Below, piece by piece: positions 23,699 to 33,954 of a DNA stretch of 64,000 nt; position 1 is the stretch's first letter; every line of letters starts with the position of its first letter. The notes under the pieces are model-generated. The model was not told the DNA's origin. It made no database searches and worked only from the letters and a program-made list of their open reading frames with translations. Source of the stretch: Pseudaquabacterium inlustre. GTDB taxonomy: Bacteria; Pseudomonadota; Gammaproteobacteria; Burkholderiales; Burkholderiaceae_C. The stretch is from NCBI RefSeq assembly GCF_038066595.1, contig NZ_JBBUTH010000007.1, positions 558,001 to 622,000 of the forward strand, read 5' to 3'. A program made the translations under genes and the position numbers.

Positions 23699-24796
23699 AT
23701 GCCCGCCATGATGACCGCCGCCGTGTTCGTCGAGCCCGGCCGCATTGAACTCGCCGACAAGCCCATTCCCGCCGTGGGCCCCAACGATGCGCTGGTGCGC
23801 ATCACCACCACCACGATTTGCGGCACCGATGTGCACATTCTCAAAGGCGAATACCCGGTGGCCAAAGGCCTCACCGTGGGCCATGAGCCGGTGGGCGTGA
23901 TCGAGAAACTCGGCAGTGCGGTGCAGGGCTATGTGGAAGGCCAGCGCGTGATTGCCGGCGCCATTTGCCCCAATTTCAACAGCTATGCCGCTCAGGACGG
24001 CGCCCCCAGCCAGGACGGCAGTTACCTGGTGGCCAGTGGCCGCTGCGGCTGCCATGGTTACAAGGCCACGGCCGGATGGCGGTTCGGCAATCTGATCGAC
24101 GGCACGCAGGCCGAGTATGTGCTGGTGCCCGACGCCCAGGCCAATCTGGCGCCCATTCCCGATGGCCTGACCGACGAGCAGGTGCTGATGTGCCCCGACA
24201 TCATGTCCACCGGCTTCAAGGGCGCCGAGAACGCCAACATCAGGCTGGGCGACACGGTGGTGGTGTTTGCCCAAGGCCCGATCGGCCTGTGCGCCACGGC
24301 CGGCGCGCGGCTGCTGGGCGCCACCACCATCATCGGCGTGGATGGCAATGACCACCGGCTGGAAATCGCGAAGAAGCTCGGCGCCGACATCACGCTCAAC
24401 TTCAACAAGTGCGACGTGGTCAGCGAGGTGATGAAGCTGACCGGCGGCCGCGGCGCCGACTCAGCGATCGAGGCCCTGGGCCTGCAAAGCACCTTCGAGA
24501 GCGCGCTGCGGGTGCTCAAGCCCGGTGGCACGCTCAGCAGCCTGGGCGTGTACTCCAGCGACCTGAAGATTCCGCTGGACGCCTTTGCCGCCGGCCTGGG
24601 CGATCACCGCATCGTCACCGCGCTGTGCCCCGGCGGCAAGGAGCGCATGCGCCGGCTGATGAACGTGCTGGCCGCCAACCGGCTGGACTTGGGGCTGTTG
24701 GTGACGCACCAGTACAAGCTGGCCGACATCGTGGACGCCTACGACCTGTTCTCGCACCAGCGGGACGGTGTCCTCAAGGTGGCGATCAAGCCTTAA
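23699..24796 (+). CDS. Zinc-dependent secondary-alcohol dehydrogenase (MDR family)
   Basis: A 365-residue medium-chain zinc alcohol dehydrogenase. The catalytic zinc ligands are Cys41 (TTICGTDVH), His62-Glu63 (VGHEP) and probably Asp167 in MCPDIMSTGFKGAE. That Asp-containing block is typical of the bacterial secondary-alcohol (isopropanol) dehydrogenases, and the four-cysteine structural zinc lobe is absent as in that group. The Rossmann motif GPIGLCATAGARLLG is followed by GVDGNDHR; an Asp at the end of strand 2 favours NAD+ over NADP+. AGGAG nine bases upstream supports the ATG at 23699. Codon use is mosaic: isoleucine is mostly ATT in the first 170 codons and almost always ATC afterwards, unlike neighbours that use ATC throughout. 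Confidence 0.9.
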   Translation: MPAMMTAAVFVEPGRIELADKPIPAVGPNDALVRITTTTICGTDVHILKGEYPVAKGLTVGHEPVGVIEKLGSAVQGYVEGQRVIAGAICPNFNSYAAQDGAPSQDGSYLVASGRCGCHGYKATAGWRFGNLIDGTQAEYVLVPDAQANLAPIPDGLTDEQVLMCPDIMSTGFKGAENANIRLGDTVVVFAQGPIGLCATAGARLLGATTIIGVDGNDHRLEIAKKLGADITLNFNKCDVVSEVMKLTGGRGADSAIEALGLQSTFESALRVLKPGGTLSSLGVYSSDLKIPLDAFAAGLGDHRIVTALCPGGKERMRRLMNVLAANRLDLGLLVTHQYKLADIVDAYDLFSHQRDGVLKVAIKP

Positions 24797-24804
24797 GGCT
24801 GGGC

Positions 24805-27225
<2,421 letters not shown>

Positions 27226-27312
27226 GGTGCAGCGGCGGCGAGGCAGGCCGGGCGGGAAATGGGCAACCTGTGATTGTCGCCGCTGTGACGCCGGCACGCG
27301 CGCACCAGGGTT

Positions 27313-27330
27313 GTCCGCCACGTGACGGAC
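27313..27330. promoter_or_regulatory. Operator-like palindrome between ygiQ and the acyl-CoA dehydrogenase gene
   Basis: GTCCGCCACGTGACGGAC is an 18-base near-perfect palindrome (16 of 18 positions) centred on CACGTG. It lies in the divergent gap, about 90 bases before the ygiQ start and 175 before the dehydrogenase start. Size and symmetry fit a TetR- or GntR-type operator. No cognate regulator gene is adjacent, and in GC-rich DNA such palindromes may arise by chance. Confidence 0.4.
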
Positions 27331-27505
27331 GGCCGCCGGCGCACCGCCAGTGCACCGTGGGGACACCGGGCCGGCGCGACGCATGGCACGGGTTTGCCCC
27401 GTGGGATGGCACCCGCGCCTTGTCGCCGCCGGGACTGTGCCCCCGCAGACCTGCCCTTAGCGTCGACGGCAAACCCTTCCCAGACTGCCGCAGGAGACAC
27501 CGCGC

Positions 27506-28786
27506 ATGGACTTCAACCTGCCATTCGAGTTGACCGAGTTCCTGAAGAACCTCGACCGCTTCATCGACCAGGAGATCCGGCCGCTGCAGGCCCAGGACGA
27601 CAACGAACGCTTCTTCGACCACCGCCGCGAATGGGCGCGCACCGACTTCGAGGCCGGCGGCCTGCCGCGCCACGAATGGGAGGCGCTGCTGCTGGAATGC
27701 AAGAAGCGCGCAGACAAGGCCGGCTTCTACCGCCTGAGCCTGCCCAAGGAGTTCGGCGGCCAAGAGGTCGGCAATCTGTGGATGAGCGTGATCCGCGACC
27801 ACCTTGCAGCCAAGGGCCTGGGCCTGTTCAACGACCTGCAGAACGAGCACTCGGTGGTCGGCAACTTCCCCGTCATCGTGATGCTGCGCGACTTCGGCAC
27901 GCCAGCGCAGAAGGAGCAGTTCATCAAGGGCCAGCTGACCTTCGAGACCCGCATCACCTTCGGCCTGACCGAGCCCAACCATGGCAGCGACGCCACGCAC
28001 ATGGAGACCAAGGCCGTGCGCCAGGCGCGCAACGGCCAGGACGGCTGGCTGATCAACGGCGAGAAGATGTGGACCACCGGCATGCACACGGCCACGCACT
28101 GCGCGCTGTTCGCCCGCAGCAGCGGCGCGGCCGGCGATGCGCGCGGCATCACCTGCTTTCTGGTGCCTTGCGACACGCCAGGCGTGAAGATCGAGGAATA
28201 CCTCTGGACCTTCAACATGCCGACCGACCACCCGCGCGTGAGCTTCACCGACGTGTGGGTGCCCGATTCGGCCATGTTCGGGCCGGAAGGCCGCGGCCTG
28301 CCGCTGGCCCAGAGCTTCGTGCACGAGAACCGCATCCGCCAGGCGGCCAGCAGCCTTGGCGCGGCCGACTTCTGCGTGAAGGAGAGCGTGAAGTACGCGC
28401 GCGAGCGCAAGCCCTTCGGCGAGGAGCTGGCGCGCAACCAGGGCATCCAGTTCCCGCTGGTGGAATTGGCCACGCAAATCGAGATGCTGCGCCTCTTGAT
28501 CCGCAAGACGGCCTGGGAGATGGACCAGATGCCCCACCCCGAGGTGGAGAAGAAGCTCTCCGACAAGGTCTCGATGTGCAACTACTGGGCCAACCGCCTG
28601 GTGTGCGAGGCGGCCGACCGGGCCATGCAGGTGCACGGCGGCATCGGCTACAGCCGCCACAAGCCCTTCGAGCACATCTACCGCCACCACCGCCGCTACC
28701 GCATCACCGAGGGATCGGAGGAGATCCAGATGCGCAAGGTGGCGGGCTTCCTCTTCGGCTACATGGGGCCCAACAAATTCGCCTGA
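27506..28786 (+). CDS. Acyl-CoA dehydrogenase family protein
   Basis: A 426-residue flavoprotein of the acyl-CoA dehydrogenase family, which introduces an alpha-beta double bond into acyl-CoA thioesters and passes electrons to ETF. The signature region TFGLTEPNHGSDATHMETKA contacts FAD and substrate; VHGGIGYSRHKPFEHIYRHHR and YRITEGSEEIQMRKV carry the C-terminal FAD-binding and probable catalytic glutamate region. Length is somewhat above the roughly 380 of short-chain enzymes, mainly from extra N-terminal sequence, as in the group called similar to acyl-CoA dehydrogenase 6 or 10. AGGAGA at 27492-27497 precedes the ATG by eight bases. The next gene on the same strand encodes a LivJ-type binding protein. 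The substrate is unknown. Confidence 0.9.
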   Translation: MDFNLPFELTEFLKNLDRFIDQEIRPLQAQDDNERFFDHRREWARTDFEAGGLPRHEWEALLLECKKRADKAGFYRLSLPKEFGGQEVGNLWMSVIRDHLAAKGLGLFNDLQNEHSVVGNFPVIVMLRDFGTPAQKEQFIKGQLTFETRITFGLTEPNHGSDATHMETKAVRQARNGQDGWLINGEKMWTTGMHTATHCALFARSSGAAGDARGITCFLVPCDTPGVKIEEYLWTFNMPTDHPRVSFTDVWVPDSAMFGPEGRGLPLAQSFVHENRIRQAASSLGAADFCVKESVKYARERKPFGEELARNQGIQFPLVELATQIEMLRLLIRKTAWEMDQMPHPEVEKKLSDKVSMCNYWANRLVCEAADRAMQVHGGIGYSRHKPFEHIYRHHRRYRITEGSEEIQMRKVAGFLFGYMGPNKFA

Positions 28787-28827
28787 CGCTCCCTGCTGCG
28801 CGGGCCGATCTGGTGCCTGCGGTGCTC

Positions 28828-28845
28828 GCCGTACGGGAGTACGGC
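28828..28845. repeat. REP-like palindrome downstream of the acyl-CoA dehydrogenase gene
   Basis: GCCGTAC and GTACGGC form a perfect 7-bp stem with a GGGA loop in the 151-base gap before the binding-protein gene. Surrounding words such as ggtgctc and gcgctcctcg resemble extragenic palindromic units seen at gene ends in this bacterial group (recalled, not checked). It lacks a T-run, so terminator activity is doubtful. Confidence 0.4.
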
Positions 28846-28937
28846 TGCGCTCCTCGACACCACCTCGACCCGCTCGCGACGGGATCCTCAGGCGAATTCC
28901 GTCGCGATTGCCATCGCCTGTCCCAGGAGACAAACGC

Positions 28938-30128
28938 ATGAGCCATCTGAACCGCCGCAACCTGATCGTGTCCGCTGGCGCTGCGGCGCTGCTGCCCGGC
29001 GCCGCCCGCGCGCAGAAGAGGTACGGCCCCGGTGTCACCGACACCGAGATCAAGGTCGGCCAGACCATCGCCTACAGCGGCCCGGCCTCGGCCTATGGCG
29101 CGCTGGGCCGTGCCGAGGCCGCTTACTTCAAGTATGTGAACGACCGGGGTGGCATCAACGGCCGCAAGATCAACTTCATCTCAGTGGACGACGGCTTCAG
29201 CCCGCCCAAGGCCGTGGAGCAGACGCGCCGCCTGGTCGAGCAGGAAGAGGTGGCGCTGATGTTCGGCATGCTGGGCACGCCGCTGAACACGGCCACGCGG
29301 CCCTACCTGAACCAAAAGAAGGTGCCGCAGCTGTTCATCGCTGCCGGCTCCGAGGGCTTTGCCCAGCCCGACAAGTTTCCGTGGACCATGGGCTGGCAGC
29401 CCACGCTGCGCGTGGAGGCCAACTTCTACGCGCGCCACCTGCTGGCCAACCACCCCAACGCCAAGATCGGCGTGCTCTACCAGGACGACGACTTCGGCAA
29501 GGAACTGCTGGCCGGACTGAAGGAGGGCCTGGGTGCCAAGGCCGGCATGGTGGTGGCGGCCGAGAGCTTCCAGGCCACCGACCCGACGGTGGATTCGCAG
29601 CTCATCTCGATCAAGGGCGCCGGCTGCGATGCGCTGATGCTGTTCACCTATGCCAAGCAGGCGGCGCAGGCTATCCGCAAGAACGCCGACCTGGGCTGGA
29701 AGCCCGACACCTACCTGCACCTGGGCTCGGCCTCGGTAGGCGCCACGCTCAAGCCCGCCGGGCTGGACAAGTCGGTGGGCATCAAGACCGGTGGCTTCAT
29801 GAAGGACGCCACCGATCCGCAATGGGCCAACGATGCCGAGCTGAAGCCCTTCTTCGAGTGGTTCAAGAAGTACATGCCCGACGCGAACATCACCGATTCG
29901 CTGAACCTGGCGGGCTGGGCTTATGCGCAGACGCTGGAGCAGGTGCTGAAGCAGTGCGGTGACGACCTGACGCGTGAGAACATCATGCGCCAGGCGGCCA
30001 ACCTGAAGGACTGGCGCAATCCGGCCTTGCTGCCGGGGAGCCTGATCAACACCAGTCCGACGGATTACCGGGTAATCGAGTATTTGAAGTTGCAGCGGTT
30101 CAACGGGACGGTCTGGGAATTCGCCTGA
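28938..30128 (+). CDS. ABC transporter substrate-binding protein, branched-chain amino acid (LivJ) type
   Basis: A 396-residue periplasmic binding protein of the LivJ/type I fold. A Tat-like signal (NRRNLIVSAGAAALLPGAARA) is cleaved near residue 26. The mature protein starts with GVTDTEIKVGQTIAYSGPAS, the standard N-terminal block; IGVLYQDDDFGKELLAGLK is the second-lobe strand and helix. These proteins bind hydrophobic amino acids, amides, urea or aromatic acids. No livHMGF membrane or ATPase genes follow, so it is an orphan receptor here. AGGAGA at 28925-28930 supports the ATG at 28938. Adjacency to an acyl-CoA dehydrogenase suggests an organic acid ligand, which is only inference. A strong hairpin follows the stop at 30206. 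Confidence 0.9.
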   Translation: MSHLNRRNLIVSAGAAALLPGAARAQKRYGPGVTDTEIKVGQTIAYSGPASAYGALGRAEAAYFKYVNDRGGINGRKINFISVDDGFSPPKAVEQTRRLVEQEEVALMFGMLGTPLNTATRPYLNQKKVPQLFIAAGSEGFAQPDKFPWTMGWQPTLRVEANFYARHLLANHPNAKIGVLYQDDDFGKELLAGLKEGLGAKAGMVVAAESFQATDPTVDSQLISIKGAGCDALMLFTYAKQAAQAIRKNADLGWKPDTYLHLGSASVGATLKPAGLDKSVGIKTGGFMKDATDPQWANDAELKPFFEWFKKYMPDANITDSLNLAGWAYAQTLEQVLKQCGDDLTRENIMRQAANLKDWRNPALLPGSLINTSPTDYRVIEYLKLQRFNGTVWEFA

Positions 30129-30205
30129 GTTGGCCGAGGTTCGGCTGACGGCTGGCGTTTCCCATTTCTCGTTGCAGCGCGCCGGGATTTCGCCCCGGCG
30201 GGCGA

Positions 30206-30239
30206 CCTACTTTCTCTTTCCGGCGAAAGAGAAAGTAGG
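30206..30239 (+). terminator. Long hairpin after the LivJ-type gene (left tip of the inverted-repeat element)
   Basis: CCTACTTTCTCTTTC and GAAAGAGAAAGTAGG form a perfect 15-bp stem with a CGGC tetraloop, 77 bases after the binding-protein stop. It could end transcription, but its purine/pyrimidine-rich stem and its mirrored partner at 30579-30608 mark it as part of a repeat element. Hairpins with very similar wording (ctactttct...agaaagtag) recur in many betaproteobacterial genomes from memory; this was not checked. Confidence 0.6.
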
Positions 30240-30608
30240 CAAAGAGAAGCGCCTTCCAAACTTTCCGACACCACCTCGCGCTTGAAGCGCATCGAGGCGG
30301 GCGCCTCGCCCGCCCGGCGGGCTCGAACATAGCCAGTCGGAAACGCCACGGACAACTCACCGGCCGTGCACCCCCGGTCAAGACTTGCGCGCGGAACGCC
30401 GCAGGGCACGGCAATTGCCAGAGCGCAGCCATGCGACGGTCTTGCCATCGGCGGCCCTGGCGACTTCCTCAAGCCCTTGTTCGGCAGCCTGTTCGAGCCC
30501 GCCGGGCGGGCGAGGCGCCCGCCTCGATGATCGAGAAGCAGCAGGGCCTCATCGGAAAGTTCAAAAAGCGCTTCTTTGGGTCCTTTCTTGTCGCGACAAG
30601 AAAGGACC
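30206..30608. repeat. Compound inverted-repeat element, about 400 bases
   Basis: The 614-base gap before the sugar operon has no supported gene. Its middle is a nested inverted repeat. A 38-base arm at 30291-30328 is an exact reverse complement of 30491-30528. Further out, aactttccga (30259-30268) pairs with tcggaaagtt (30552-30561), and gaagcgc (30246-30252) with gcgcttc (30568-30574). The outer ends are palindromes: the 15-bp hairpin at 30206-30239 and GGTCCTTTCTTGTCG with its complement at 30579-30608. The core of about 160 bases (30329-30490) has no clear coding. No transposase or target-site duplication was found. It may be a MITE-like element, a structured RNA or two converging copies of one repeat. 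Bases 30129-30205 and 30609-30690 show nothing I recognise. Confidence 0.75.
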
Positions 30609-30696
30609 TCGCCAGCCGGGCGAGACCGGCGGGCTATCCCGAACCATGGGACACCCCAGCCGGCAGGCACCGGCTAAAGGCCTCCGCATTTACCCT

Positions 30697-30727
30697 TTGT
30701 CAACGCACCGCCCAGTGCAGGTAAAGT
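30697..30727 (+). promoter_or_regulatory. Possible promoter of the beta-glucan operon
   Basis: TTGTCA at 30697-30702 resembles a -35 element, and TAAAGT at 30722-30727 matches four of six -10 positions with a 19-base spacer, somewhat long. The region is unusually AT-rich for the window. The LacI-type palindrome starts two bases after it, so bound repressor would cover the start site. Confidence 0.4.
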
Positions 30728-30728
30728 G

Positions 30729-30742
30729 TGAAAGCGCTTTCA
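30729..30742. promoter_or_regulatory. LacI-family operator palindrome TGAAAGCGCTTTCA
   Basis: TGAAAGCGCTTTCA is a perfect 14-base palindrome with the central CG flanked as in LacI-family operators for sugar regulons. It lies directly at the head of the sugar permease operon and ends at the base before the first ATG. Repression relieved by a glucan-derived sugar is the expected mode. No LacI gene is in the window. Confidence 0.8.
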
Positions 30743-31729
30743 ATGATGCAGACCACCCACACGTCCATCCCGCCCATGCAGGCCAGCACCCGCCCGGCAC
30801 GCCGCCGCTGGCCGCCCCGCCTGGGCCCGCGCCAGGCACCCCACGTGCTGCTGCTGCCCTTTCTGGCACTGTTCGCGGTGTTCGGGCTGTTCCCGCTGGG
30901 CTTCAGCCTGTACCTGGCCTTCCAGAGCTGGGAGCCCACCAGCGGCCTGGGCGCGATGCACTTCGTCGGCCTGGACAACTTCGCCTTCGCGCTGCAGGAC
31001 GAGTGGTTCTGGAAGTCACTGGGCAACACCGCCTGGCTGGCGCTGGCCTCGGGCGTGCCGCAGCATGCGGTGGCCATCCCGCTGGCGGTGTTCATCCACA
31101 CCCGCTTCAAGCGCCTGCGCAATGCGGTGATCGGCGCCTACTTCCTGCCCTACATCACCAGCACGGTGGCCATCGCCATCCTGTTCAGCGCGCTGTTCTC
31201 GACCGAGTTCGGCCTCATCAACCAGGGCCTGGCGGTGGCTGCGCGCCTGCCGGGCTTGAGCGCGCTGCTGCCGCAGCAGGCCATCGACTGGATCAACCGG
31301 CCCGAGCACCTGCGCCCGGCCATCGCGCTGATCGTCTTCTGGCGCTACGTGGGCTTCAACACCGTGCTGTACCTGGCGGCGCTGCAGACCATCCCGAAGG
31401 ATTTGTACGAGGCCGCGCGCATGGACGGCGCCGGCACCTGGGCACAGTTCCGCCACATCACGCTGCCGGGCATCAAGCCGATGGCCTACTTCGGCGTCAC
31501 GCTCAGCGTCATCGGCGGGCTGCAGCTGTTCGAGGAGCCCTTCGTGCTGACCAACGGCAAGGGCGGCACCGACCAGGCCGGCATGACGGCGGCGATGTAC
31601 CTCTACCGCCTGGCCTTCGACTTCAACGACTTCGGCGGCGCCAGCGCCATGAGCTGGGTGCTGTGCGCCATCGTCGTGGGCCTGACCTGGGCCACCAACC
31701 GCGCGTTCCGCGAGAAGGGCAGCGCATGA
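30743..31729 (+). CDS. Carbohydrate ABC transporter permease, MalF type (CUT1)
   Basis: An inner-membrane permease of about 328 residues. After a Pro/Arg-rich N-terminus the first helix is HVLLLPFLALFAVFGLFPLGF; six helices follow. The EAA loop YEAARMDGAGTWAQFRHITLPGIKP contacts the ATPase and is typical of CUT1 MalF-type subunits. It should import an oligosaccharide together with the MalG-type partner, whose ATG overlaps this stop (ATGA). The start is uncertain: ATG at 30743 directly follows the operator, ATG at 30746 and 30776 are also in frame, and none has a Shine-Dalgarno sequence, so the message could be leaderless. No ABC ATPase for sugars occurs in the window; a shared MsmK/UgpC-like ATPase elsewhere is presumed. 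Confidence 0.9.
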   Translation: MMQTTHTSIPPMQASTRPARRRWPPRLGPRQAPHVLLLPFLALFAVFGLFPLGFSLYLAFQSWEPTSGLGAMHFVGLDNFAFALQDEWFWKSLGNTAWLALASGVPQHAVAIPLAVFIHTRFKRLRNAVIGAYFLPYITSTVAIAILFSALFSTEFGLINQGLAVAARLPGLSALLPQQAIDWINRPEHLRPAIALIVFWRYVGFNTVLYLAALQTIPKDLYEAARMDGAGTWAQFRHITLPGIKPMAYFGVTLSVIGGLQLFEEPFVLTNGKGGTDQAGMTAAMYLYRLAFDFNDFGGASAMSWVLCAIVVGLTWATNRAFREKGSA

Positions 31730-32565
31730 CGGCCCGCACGACTGCCGCCCAGCGCAGCGCAACCGTGGCCGCCTACGCGCTGGTGGGCGTGGGCGCGCTG
31801 CTGATGCTGGCGCCGTTCTACGTGATGTTCGTGTTCGCCACGCAGCTGCGCGCCGACATCTTCAGCCTGCCGCCGCCGCTGTGGTTTGGCAGCGGCACGC
31901 TGGAGAACCTGCGCATCCTCACCACCAAGCTGCCGTTCTGGCGCAACCTGGGCTGGAGCCTGTATGTGGCGCTGGCCAGCACCGCGCTCACGCTGCTGTT
32001 CTGCAGCATGGGCGGTTATGCCTTCGCGCGCTTCGAGTTCAAGGGCAAGCAGGGCCTGTTCATGCTGGTGATGGGCACAATGATGCTGCCCACCTTCATG
32101 AAGATGATTCCCAGCTTCATGATCATGGACGCGCTCGGCTGGATCGACCAGCCGCACGCCCTCTTCATCCCCGGCGCGGCCAGCGCCTTCGGCATCTTCC
32201 TGATGCGCCAGTTCATCGCGGCTTCAGTGCCGATGGACCTGATCGAAGCCGCGCGGCTCGATGGCTGCGGCGAGCTGGGCATCTGGTGGCGCATCGTGCT
32301 GCCGCTCACGCGGCCCGCGCTCGGCACGCTGGGCCTGGTGACCTTCATCGCCAGCTGGAACAACTTCGTCGATCCGCTGATCGTGATGCGCAGCCCCGAG
32401 ATGTACACCCTGCCGCTGGCACTGCGCAACCTGCAAAGCCCGCTGGACACGCAGTGGGGCGCGCTGATGCTCGGCTCGGCCATCGCCACCGTGCCGCTGC
32501 TGGTGCTGTTCGCGCTGTCGTCGCGGCAGCTGATCGCCGGGCTCACCGCCGGCGCCGTGAAGTGA
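31726..32565 (+). CDS. Carbohydrate ABC transporter permease, MalG type (CUT1)
   Basis: A 279-residue inner-membrane permease, partner of the preceding MalF-type subunit. Six hydrophobic segments are visible, starting with AAYALVGVGALLMLAPFYVM. The EAA loop is IEAARLDGCGELGIWWRIVLPLTRPAL, and FIASWNNFVDPLIVM is the conserved block of MalG-type proteins near the C-terminus. The ATG overlaps the upstream stop by four bases and the beta-glucosidase ATG follows 35 bases after its own stop, so it lies inside the operon. Likely cargo is a beta-glucan oligosaccharide such as laminaribiose or cellobiose, deduced from the neighbouring GH1 and GH16 enzymes. Confidence 0.92.
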   Translation: MTARTTAAQRSATVAAYALVGVGALLMLAPFYVMFVFATQLRADIFSLPPPLWFGSGTLENLRILTTKLPFWRNLGWSLYVALASTALTLLFCSMGGYAFARFEFKGKQGLFMLVMGTMMLPTFMKMIPSFMIMDALGWIDQPHALFIPGAASAFGIFLMRQFIAASVPMDLIEAARLDGCGELGIWWRIVLPLTRPALGTLGLVTFIASWNNFVDPLIVMRSPEMYTLPLALRNLQSPLDTQWGALMLGSAIATVPLLVLFALSSRQLIAGLTAGAVK

Positions 32566-32600
32566 GCCCTCCGGTTCTCCCGTCTTCCCCCGATTCGCCC

Positions 32601-33953
32601 ATGACCCATTCCGCTCCGCTGCCCACGCACCGCTTTCCCGCCGATTTCATCTGGGGCGTGGCCACCGCCGCCTTCCAGGTCGAGGGCGCCGGCGCCGAGG
32701 ATGGCAAGGGCCCGTCGATCTGGGACACCTTCTGCGCGCAGCCCGGCACCATCGCCGATGGCAGCAACGGCTTGGTGGCCTGCGACCACTACCACCGGCT
32801 CGACGCCGACCTCGACCTGATCGCCAGCCTGGGCGTCAACGCCTACCGCTTCTCGGTCAGCTGGCCGCGGGTGCAGCCGCTGGGGCAGGGCGCCTGGAAC
32901 CCGCACGGGCTGGACTTCTACGAGCGTCTGGTCGACGGCCTGCTGGCGCGCGGCCTGCAGCCGCACCTCACGCTCAACCACTGGGACCTGCCGCAGGCCC
33001 TGCAGGACCAGGGCGGCTGGCGCAACCGCGAGACGGTGCAACGCTTCGTCGACTATGCCCAGGGCATCAACGCCCGCCTGGGCGACCGCCTGGCCTCCAC
33101 CGCCACGCACAACGAGCCCTGGGTGGTGGCCACGCTGGGGCACGAGACCGGCATCTTCGCGCCCGGCATCCAAAGCCGCCGCGCTGCCACCGCGGTGGCC
33201 CACCACCTGCTGCTCAGCCACGGCCTGGCGCTGCAGGCGCTGCGCGCCCAGGGCGGCGGCGGCAAGCTGGGCATCGTGCTGAACCAGAGCCCCGTGCAGC
33301 CGGCCACCGACAGCGCCGAAGACGCCGCCGCCGCGCGCCTGGAAGACGGCAAGCTGGTGCGCTGGTACATGGACCCGCTGTTCCATGGCCGCTACCCCGA
33401 CGACGTGCTGGCCACGCTGGGCGACGACGCCCCGCCGGTGCAGCCCGGCGACATGCAGGCCATCGCCCAGCCGCTGGACTGGCTGGGCCTGAACTACTAC
33501 TCGCGCGCCGTGGTCAGTGCCAGCGGCGCCTGGGATGTCAAGCAAAGCGGCCTGCCGCTCACCGACATGGGCTGGGAGGTCTACCCGCAGGGCCTGACCG
33601 AGTTGCTGGTGCGCCTGAAGCGCGACTACGACGTGCCGCCGCTGGTCATCGCCGAGAACGGCGGCGCCTTCCCCGACACCACCTGGCACGACGGCGAGGT
33701 GGCCGACGACGACCGCTGCAGCTACCTGTCCAGCCACATCAGTGCGGTGGGCGCCGCCATAGCCGCCGGCGTGCCGATGGCCGGCTACATGGTGTGGAGC
33801 CTGATGGACAACTTCGAGTGGGCCTCGGGCTACGCCAAGCGCTTCGGCATCGTGCATGTGGACTACACCACGCTGGCGCGCACGCCCAAGCGCAGCGCGC
33901 GCTGGTACCGGGCGTTCCTCGACACGCAGCGGCAGCACGCCGCACAAGGCTGA
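32601..33953 (+). CDS. Beta-glucosidase, glycoside hydrolase family 1
   Basis: A 450-residue family 1 retaining glycosidase, the usual length for bacterial beta-glucosidases. It starts RFPADFIWGVATAAFQVEGA, the family N-terminal signature. The acid/base Glu172 lies in STATHNEPWV and the nucleophile Glu352 in VIAENGGAF. Conserved sugar-site residues HWDLPQAL and WSLMDNFEWASGY are present. There is no signal peptide, so it should act in the cytoplasm on imported di- or oligosaccharides, releasing glucose. It stands between the two permease genes and the binding-protein gene in the operon. Beta-1,3- or beta-1,4-glucosides are the probable substrates, with the GH16 neighbour favouring beta-1,3 linkages. 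Confidence 0.95.
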   Translation: MTHSAPLPTHRFPADFIWGVATAAFQVEGAGAEDGKGPSIWDTFCAQPGTIADGSNGLVACDHYHRLDADLDLIASLGVNAYRFSVSWPRVQPLGQGAWNPHGLDFYERLVDGLLARGLQPHLTLNHWDLPQALQDQGGWRNRETVQRFVDYAQGINARLGDRLASTATHNEPWVVATLGHETGIFAPGIQSRRAATAVAHHLLLSHGLALQALRAQGGGGKLGIVLNQSPVQPATDSAEDAAAARLEDGKLVRWYMDPLFHGRYPDDVLATLGDDAPPVQPGDMQAIAQPLDWLGLNYYSRAVVSASGAWDVKQSGLPLTDMGWEVYPQGLTELLVRLKRDYDVPPLVIAENGGAFPDTTWHDGEVADDDRCSYLSSHISAVGAAIAAGVPMAGYMVWSLMDNFEWASGYAKRFGIVHVDYTTLARTPKRSARWYRAFLDTQRQHAAQG

Positions 33954-33954
33954 C

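Noticed and set aside
29919..29927. GCTTATGCG inside the LivJ-type gene, and the octamer at 44069-44076 inside the acyl-CoA synthetase gene, as further CysB-type sites
   Set aside because: They lie deep within coding sequence and encode Ala/Pro-Tyr-Ala; they are kept only as a caution on chance occurrence.
30065..30724. Open frames of about 100-200 codons inside the 30129-30742 gap
   Set aside because: They run through inverted repeats and hairpins, begin without ribosome-binding sites and give low-complexity proteins. The repeats explain the sequence better.
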